Source: Pieris napi (lineage: Eukaryota > Arthropoda > Insecta > Lepidoptera > Pieridae). From it: a DNA stretch of 64,000 bases. Positions 43,901-52,900 of the stretch are shown here, piece by piece. The first letter of the stretch is position 1; each line of letters opens with the position of its first letter. Under the pieces are notes generated by a model. That model was not told the origin of the DNA, did not search any database, and saw only the letters and a program-made list of their open reading frames with translations. Made by a program: the position numbers and the translations under genes. Location of the stretch: positions 241,001 to 305,000 of the forward strand of contig NC_062251.1 of assembly GCF_905475465.1 (NCBI RefSeq), read 5' to 3'.

Positions 43901-46900
43901 GCAATAAATAAATATTGTATTCTACCACATAAATGATAGTACTTTTATACTGATAATTAAAGCAATTCGTGCAAAATGATTCCCTAACCATTACAAAATA
44001 TCAAAAATGCACAACGTTAATATTCAAGTTTTCACTTCTGCACTCCCGGAGTGCAACCCGTCGTTTTTTTTTATTATAGCCTTATATTACTACCTAATAA
44101 AATAATATCTAATTATCCTATGTGTTAGTAAATATCTGTTACAGTTACTTACTATCCCAGGCTTTCTGTCCAGTCTTAGTGGCGGTCATATCAGACGACA
44201 AATTCTCACAAGAACCTTCAGAGGCTTGGTCTGCCTCCTTATAATCGTATTCAAGCGGAACATACTCTGTAGATGTTGTCAAAGGCCTGGAAAATACATA
44301 TATGGAGTAATATTAAGAGAAAATGACTGGTATTAGAAGATCTATTGAGATCACCTCGACGTCCGCCGTTCCACAACTGAGCGTTTTTAAAGGCAGTTTT
44401 TGCACGCACCACCACTATGTGGAACCAGCTGCCCACTGAAGTATTTCCGAACCAATTCGACTTAGGGTCCTTCAAGAAAAGAGCGTACCAATTCTTAAAA
44501 GGCCGGCAACGCACTCGCGAGCCCTGTGGCATTGAGAGTGTCCATGGGCGGTGGTATCACTTAACATCAGGTGAGCCTCCTGCCCGTTTGCCCCCCATTC
44601 TATAAAAAAAAGAGCTCTTGTCATTAACCATGCTGAAAAAGTTTCCAAGTTTGGAAATCTTTTCAAAGGTCATTGAACTCATCTTCTGAATAATACTGTG
44701 GTGTGAATAGCTGTATATATAAATTTGACAACTGTTGTACTATATATAGTCTTTGAGATTAAGTATTTTGAGTGAAGGAAGTTTTTAATATATAGTAAAG
44801 CATTGCGTTTTGGCGATAAATAGGTATACTATTGAAGTAAATAGTATTTAAAGGCTTGTTAAACATTATTGGGACTCTTCAGTAGGAAAATCAAAGGTTC
44901 AGATATTAGAAGGACTATGCCAGAATTTATTTCCAACACACAAATATACCGTATTTGCAATATTCCTAACCTACATAGTAATAAAAATAATAACAATTAA
45001 AATTGAAAAAAAAAACCTTAAATAAATTTAAAATTTTGTCTATTCGATGAAAGAGCAAAGCACCAGCTCTGGGGTCACCGGTAGTACCAAACGCCAAATT
45101 AAATCTTTAATTAGCGCCTGCGAAATTCGTCACAATCACTTCTCTATTAGTATGTTCGAGGTTCGAGCACTGTTCGAATAATTTATTTCACCTACCTTCT
45201 GGTTGTTGTGGCGATAGGCTGACGTATCTCAACACAACACACTATTGTATCCACGCCCACAAAACTACATATCTGAAACAAACAAAATGGTGGTGTAAAA
45301 ATAAATAATAGTTAAAAAAAACTAAAAAACACGCTTTTAAAGTACATCAAACTAAAAAGTGTAAAATAATTCCTAATTTAAGCTGAAAATGGTAATGAAC
45401 AAAAAATACTGGTATTATTGTAAAAAACCGTGGGTTGCTCGATAGACGAAAAATATGGCACAGAGCGCCTTATTTAAACTATTATTTATTTATTTTATTT
45501 TTTTCGGATTATTGCATTGTCATCGATCTTTGACAGGTGCGCAAAGTTTGAATTAAATCTGTCCGTTTAAAGTGGGTCAAAATCGAGTCCGAAGGAGTCG
45601 GTTACATACATACATACATACAGGTGAAGCTAATATAAAGCGTGTAAAAAGAAGGAAGAAGAATTCGGCCCAAATAAAAGAACGTTTAGATGGCATGTAC
45701 AAAGAGTTTCTGCGTCGGTAGGTAAACCGTCAAAAAAATGGAATCTTGCTGTTGTTTTGAAGAGCCAGGTTGTTGTTCGACAGCTCAGGCTGTTTTGGCT
45801 AGCGTAGCCCGATTGGAATAGGTTTTCTACGACTATCACAAGGCTTCTGCGAGACTTGGACCTCGGCTTGGGCCATCGCTGGTGTTCAATCGCCTGAAGA
45901 GCAGGATGAAAGCTCACTGGAGCAAGCGAAGTATTTAAGGGCCCTTCTCCGGTGAAGGCGGTTTTTACACGCTTTATATTAGCTTTACCTGTATGTATGT
46001 ATGTAACCGACTCCTTTGGACTCGATTTTGACCCACTTTAAACAGACAGATTTAATTCAAACTTTGTACACTTATAAAGAAACAGCGACAATATAATAAT
46101 TTCATAGATTTATCTCGAAAAATCAATAAAAAAAATTTTAAGTCCACAAAGCAATACGATTAAATTGAGACAACACGTATTGCTGCACGTTACTAAAAAG
46201 TGAAAAATAATTCCTAATTTAGGCTGAATATGGTAATGAACAAAAAATACTGGTATTATTGTGAAAAAGCGTGGGGCGCTCTGTGCCATATTTTTCGTCT
46301 ATCGAGCAATCGAGGAATTATTTTTCACTTTTTAGTTTGATGTGCTTTAAAAGCGTGTTTTATAGTTTTTTTAAACTATATTTATTTACTCTGTACCGAG
46401 TTTCGTTATCACACCGAATGTAGCCATTTTGCTAGATGTATTTAGTTTGTGTAGCGTATTGAAATTGAATGATTTAAATGAAAGATGACAAATCTAATTA
46501 TAAAAGTGATTCAGAAAATAGGGGAAAGTTTTGTATAAATAATGTTTGCAAATTAAAACCACATTCAACCCACGTCAGACTGATGCATTGTTTTAATAAG
46601 ATGTTTTCCGTTACCGATAAAGAATTAATTGAGCACGTAGAAGGAAAACCTAGGGACCTTTTTGATAAACAATAAACTACAAGCTTTCACCTTTTCAGAA
46701 TGCCAAATCATAAAATGACTGCTTCACGACTGATTCGAGAGCGACCGCCGATGCGAAAACCGCTGTGTGAGTTCGAAAAGTGAGTTACAGAATCGCAGGG
46801 CAGAACTCGCGTTAGCGAGCGTTAACGCGGCGCTCAGAGAAAAAGTCTCTAGACGCAGGTGATCGCGCATTGACATGTAAGTCACCGTAAAATTGTAAAC

Positions 46901-49900
46901 ACCGTTAGATTATAATCTATCTTGCGAGATTGTAAACTATCGAAAGATTGTCAACTCAACGTACTGCTTACAATTTAACGTATTATTATTCGGTAGATTG
47001 TAATCTATCGAAGTGAAACCGTCAAATTGTGAAATCGTACCTCGCGCGCTGATTGGTTGAACGGAATATGCCCGCGCCTCCATATTTCTTTGTTAATTCG
47101 TTTGTTGTCGAATGTAAATTGATTGTTTTGATGAATGTATATTGATGTCGTGTCGGAAGTAACTCACAGCTTTAGTTATATGAATTTGTTGGGAAGTAAA
47201 ATTTTACTTCCCAACAATCGATCCCAATAAACGATTTGACGGTTTCACTTCGATAGATTACAATCTACCGAATAATAATACGTTAAATCGTAAGCAGTGC
47301 GTTGAGGTTCACAATCTTTCGACAGTTCACAATCTCGCGAGATAGATTATAATCTAACGGTGTTTACAATTTTACGGTGACATGTGCATCCCTAATTTTT
47401 TTGAAAATTAAACATAGCCTATATCACTCGGGAATAGTGTAGCTTGCCAACGGTGAAAGAATTTGACATCGGTCCAGTAGTTTCGGAGCCTGTTCATTTC
47501 AAACAAACAAACAAAAAATCTAATCTTTCCTCTTTATAATATTAGTATAGAAGTATAGATTAATGTCAGATGGTACGTTATTCGATTCTATATTTCCGAA
47601 ACTAAACATGGTACGAAAATTCTAAAAACGTACGTCTGTAGAGTCCGTATTCCTTATCTCGTTTGGCTATTGAACTCATTTTTGCTCCATGATCACATCG
47701 GACTCTGTTCTACGGATAAGTCGAAAAGTTTGATATATATTGTGGATTAAACTTACTTGATACTTGATTTTATTTTATTATTTTTTACATTGATAGTAAC
47801 TGTATTTCTATGAAATTAAATACTATACGTATTTAGTCTTTTACTATTGATACTAAAATGACTAGCATTGCATGGAAAACTAAAACTATATCTTAATATA
47901 TATATAAATTACGTGTCACGTTGTTTGTCCGCTATGGACTCCTAAACTACCGAACCGATATCAATCAAATTTGCACACCGAGTGCAGTTTGATCTAATTT
48001 AAAAGATAGGATACCTAGCATCTCAATTTATAACCGCAATATTATTTTATTGCAAATATTTTTTTATTATTTGATACAATTCTAACAGATGGCGCTGTGT
48101 TAAAAGTACCAACGCATTCACATAAGCTATCTACCTTTCACGTAAGTTCTCCTCCGTTTGCCATGTATAGTTTACTACTATGTAATATAACAAAAACCTT
48201 AGCCACAGCAACGCTTGGATGGTCTGCTAGTTTATTATAAAATACAACTTTATTCGGAATAATCAAAATCAGAATACAAAAAAACAAAAAAACAAGGTAT
48301 TATACCTGTTAACTATTCGGAAAAAATATATAATAGAAATAAAAATGAGTAATTGCATAAAGTATCAAGACAATAAATCATGCTAGCCTAAGAAATTCAA
48401 TGACATTCTGTGTTGCCATCCGAAAGTTTTCAAATAATTCAATTGTCTTCTTTCATTAGCTAGACTCTAAACTAATTAGCTGGAGACTGTTCGGTCAGTT
48501 TGGTTCATTAGCAATAAAGCTATTTTCAAGAATGGTGGTCTATTTATGTACAGATCAAAATAGATTTAATCATATTAATAACTATGTACACTTATGAACG
48601 CCAATAAAAAATAAAAAATAAATTGAAGAGCAAAAGCAAAATGGCCGCCGCCCTTTTGAATTGACACGACACTTGACTCATTAAAACAATATGTCGTCAA
48701 ATATCGCAAATATTTTTAGATAATTGAAGGATATACTTTATAGTGTATATCCTTTAATTATCAGGTTATATTTATATTATATATTTCAGGTTAAAATAAT
48801 TAGTATAATTATTTTAACCTGAAATCGTGCTATTTTACTGAAGAACATTCTTCTTCAGCATTTTTGAAACTCAAAATAACTTTATTCATAAAGGTTATCA
48901 AGTACACTTATGAATGTCAACAGAAAAGATGTTACATTGATTCTAAATTTACATTTACTACCAGCAAGTCAAGAGCGTACGGGGGCAAGAAGAACTGGCA
49001 AGATACTTTCTGCCACTCTTTTTAATCGCCAAGTTTTGAGTCGTACATATTGTTTGAACTGGAGCAAATAAACCATTTATATAATCGTCAAATTTATAAA
49101 AAGCTTTATTCATTTACGTTTAACGAGAGTTTTGCAGTTCAGTGATAATTCTCTAATTTCGCTTGGGAGTTTGTTGTAAAAATGAATACAATTTCCATAA
49201 AAGTATATAAGTAGTGGCTTCAACACATAATATGTAAAAAACATGTATTTATAGTCATTTAGAATTTTTATATTTTTCATTAATTTGTGTATATATAATT
49301 GTTGTGAATTAGCTCTAATTAAAGCTGTTGAGTATTATATTTTTATAACATAAAGACTGAATGACTCCGAGCGGTCATTCCCCTTGAAAATGAGGATAAT
49401 TTACGTAAATGTACCTAACCACTTAAACCGCTTTTGAGATATGCTTTACATATATGTTTTAATGATAAAAGCTAATAAACAATTTTATCACATATATAAA
49501 AAATATACATATGTAAAACTTCTTTTATTGGTTTTTGCCGTACTTTGTGGTACCAGCTGCCCACTGAAGTATTTCCGAACCAATTCGACTTAGGGTCCCT
49601 CAAAAAAAGAGGGTACCAAGTCTTAAAAGGCCGGTAACGCACTCGCGAGCCCTCTGGCAACGTGAGAGTCCATGGGCGGCGGTATCATTTAACATCAGGT
49701 GAGCCTCCTGCCCGTTTGTCTCCTGTAATATAAAATAAATAAATAAAAAAAAGAAATCTTTATGAAACAAGTCATCACCTGGTCTAATCCTATACTGTCA
49801 TGTTGTTTAAGTTTGTTGGAGAATGTTTTTGATTGAAATATGTGTATTTGTGTAATTTGAGAATAATATTTTAGAGTCTTAACAATTAAAAATATCAGAG

Positions 49901-52900
49901 TGTAATAATAACAATAATTTATTAGCAAGAATATGCTATAAGGGTATTAGGGTTCTTCAAAAGAGCGTACCAATGGCTAAAATTCGCGAGCCTTCTGACT
50001 TTCAGAGTGTCCATGGGCCCATTGCCCCTCTACCATAAAATAATTAAAATAACAATTAAAATATTCAAATCTCCGGTTGTTTCAAACTAACGGTATCGTG
50101 TACGGTTTTTAATAAATTCCTGAGGAAAATTTAACTGTATAATTTATTACATTTTTATGTAAATTGTCTGAAATTTAACCATTATTGTTGAAGAGGTCGC
50201 AAAAAAATCTTCAAGTTTCAAATAACATTGCGCATTCTTTTAAGGCGACGAAAACATTTGATATAATCATTCTTTTGTTTTACAAAACAGTTTAGGGAGT
50301 GTGTCTATACGTGAATTACAATCTAGTCTATACAATAATTATTATGGCTAATAAGTAATTAGCATAACATTTATTACTGCCGAAACACACACACAAAAAA
50401 GAAAAATAACAAAACAATTTTTTTTAAGAATAATGTACATTTTAAATGTGTAATGTGTGTGTGTTGTGGTTGTAACTGGTCTTTTTTTTTTACCTAGTTC
50501 CATGCTAAGCTGGTGAGGCTTGTCTTATGGGTACTAGGCAACGGATATACATACATATTATAGATAGATAAACATATAAATACATATTTAAACACCCAAG
50601 ACCTAAGGACAACACCAAATGCTCATCACATTGATGTTTGTCTCAGCCGGGGATCGAACCCGGGACCCATGGATTCGCAGTCAGGGGTACTAGACCACTA
50701 GACCAATGAGCCGTCAAAATGCCGGGTCCTTGCTCAGCATTATGCTGAGGAGCAGACGTGTTCCACAGTGGAACACAGGCACTCCACAGGCTGGTTGAAG
50801 AATCCGTGGTTGCGGAAAGTACGGAAGTGGACCGGCATCACATCCGCCGAAGAACTCTTTAGACTAGCGCAAGATACCCCCCGACAATTTAAGTTTGTTA
50901 ACAGTCAACCTTTATAATAAAGTGGCACCAGAAGAAGATGTTTATTAACAACTTCTTAGTAACACTAACTTCAATTACCAGAAAATATTTTTATTTCCAA
51001 CAGACAAATATACAGTATTTAAAATTTTCTTGATCTACACAGTAATAATAATAATAAATAAAAAATTAAAACAAATTTTAAAAGTTTGGTCCCTGTGGCA
51101 GTGTACCTTAACCGCTGGCAGCATTTCCTCGCTGTATTGCAATACTTATTCGTTAAGGAAAGCACCAGCTCTGGGGTCACCGGTACTACCAGGCGCCAAC
51201 GTAAATCTTTAATTAGCACTTGAACCCCACGGCCCAATTCTTTTACTCCAAAGGGATAAATCGAAGTTGGAGGAAAGATTTAATTTATTCAACAAATATT
51301 ATTTATTGACACTTCGCTGCATTACAATATAAAAAATTGACATAATTAAAAGGAGCGCAACTGGCGGCCTTATCGCTTTCGAGCGATCTCTTCCAGGCAT
51401 CCACTGTGAGAAAAGAAAAGTATTAATTTAGATAAGGTAGGCAAGAAGTGCAAATATACATATAACATAATAAGAAAAAAAAGTAAACAGGAACCAAAAA
51501 CAAACTAAACTAATAAAGTGCACATGAATAATTTAATTTAAGATCAGTCTCACGTCAGTTAGTAGTTATATTATATTATTACTTAGAAACAAATGCGATT
51601 CGTATTTAAGGGACTTTACTGTATTAGTAAAACGAAATTAGTAAGTATGAGCTCATGGTATTTCCACTATCATTAAAAAATCCATTGACTCACTTCAGGA
51701 CAAATATCGCGACAATTAAGTGAAGTAAACGATACTTCCTTCATGCGTTACATGAACTGGCTATTTGACAAGGTCAGAACCGCTTCAGATTATTTATTAG
51801 TGACTGTAGTAGTAGGGCAATGTTTAAAGGCCGGCGACGCACCCACTAAAAAAGGGGTGTCTATGAGCTGCGAAGACTGCCCTTTTTGGTCGTACCGCAA
51901 GCTCGTTTGCCCCCGCAGCTCGAGGGGCGGAGAGTTTATTGCCAGTTCTTCTCTTCCGTTCTACGACCTTTGAGAACTGGCAGTAAATGTAAAATTAGAA
52001 GAATTTAATGTATATTTCGTTTACGTTCATAAGTGTACATTGTTTTATAAATGAATCATTTTTGACTTTGACTGATAATTTACCAAAATCATTCAAAGAT
52101 TTTATAATCGACGTAATAGTGCTTTTGGAAGAAATATATTATTTTATTAATGATTAATAGAGTGAAACATTATTATCACTATTAATTTGATAACGAGTTA
52201 TGTACCTACCATTAGTTAAATTACATATAAATAAGCAATTATCGCACACTTGAAGCCAAAATGAGCCTTTTAGTTTTTCCCACACTCATAAATAGTAATA
52301 ACATTCTCGTTTCCGATAATGTCTAAAGGGTCGACTACAATTATATTAAAGTGTCACTTAGATTTAAGAACCCTTAAATAAGCCTTTTTGTTAGTGTCGC
52401 AACCCCACTATCCCTAATTTTATGTTATAAGCTCAAGTTTTAAAAGATATGATCTATATAAAATTCTGCCTTTTAATTATGTAACAAATTTGCACGCGTG
52501 GCAGAGATGCGGAGTTGAGATTGTACCAACATAATATATATATATATCTTAATAGCATATTCTTGCAAATAAATTATTGTTATTATTTCACTAATATTTT
52601 TGATTGTTAAGACTCTAAAATATTATTCTCAAATTACACAAATACACACATTTCAATCAAAAGCAGTCTCCAACAAAATTAAACTGCATTATGACAGTAT
52701 AGGATTAAACCAGGTGATGACTTGTTTCATAAAGATTTCTTTTATTTATTTTATATTACAGGAGGCAAACGGGCAGGAGGCTCACCTGATGTTAAGTGAT
52801 ACTGCCGCCCATGGACAGTCACATTGCCAGCAAGCTCGCAAGTGCATTGCCGGCCTTTTAAGAATTGATACGTTCGCTTCTTAAAGGACCCTTAGTCGAA

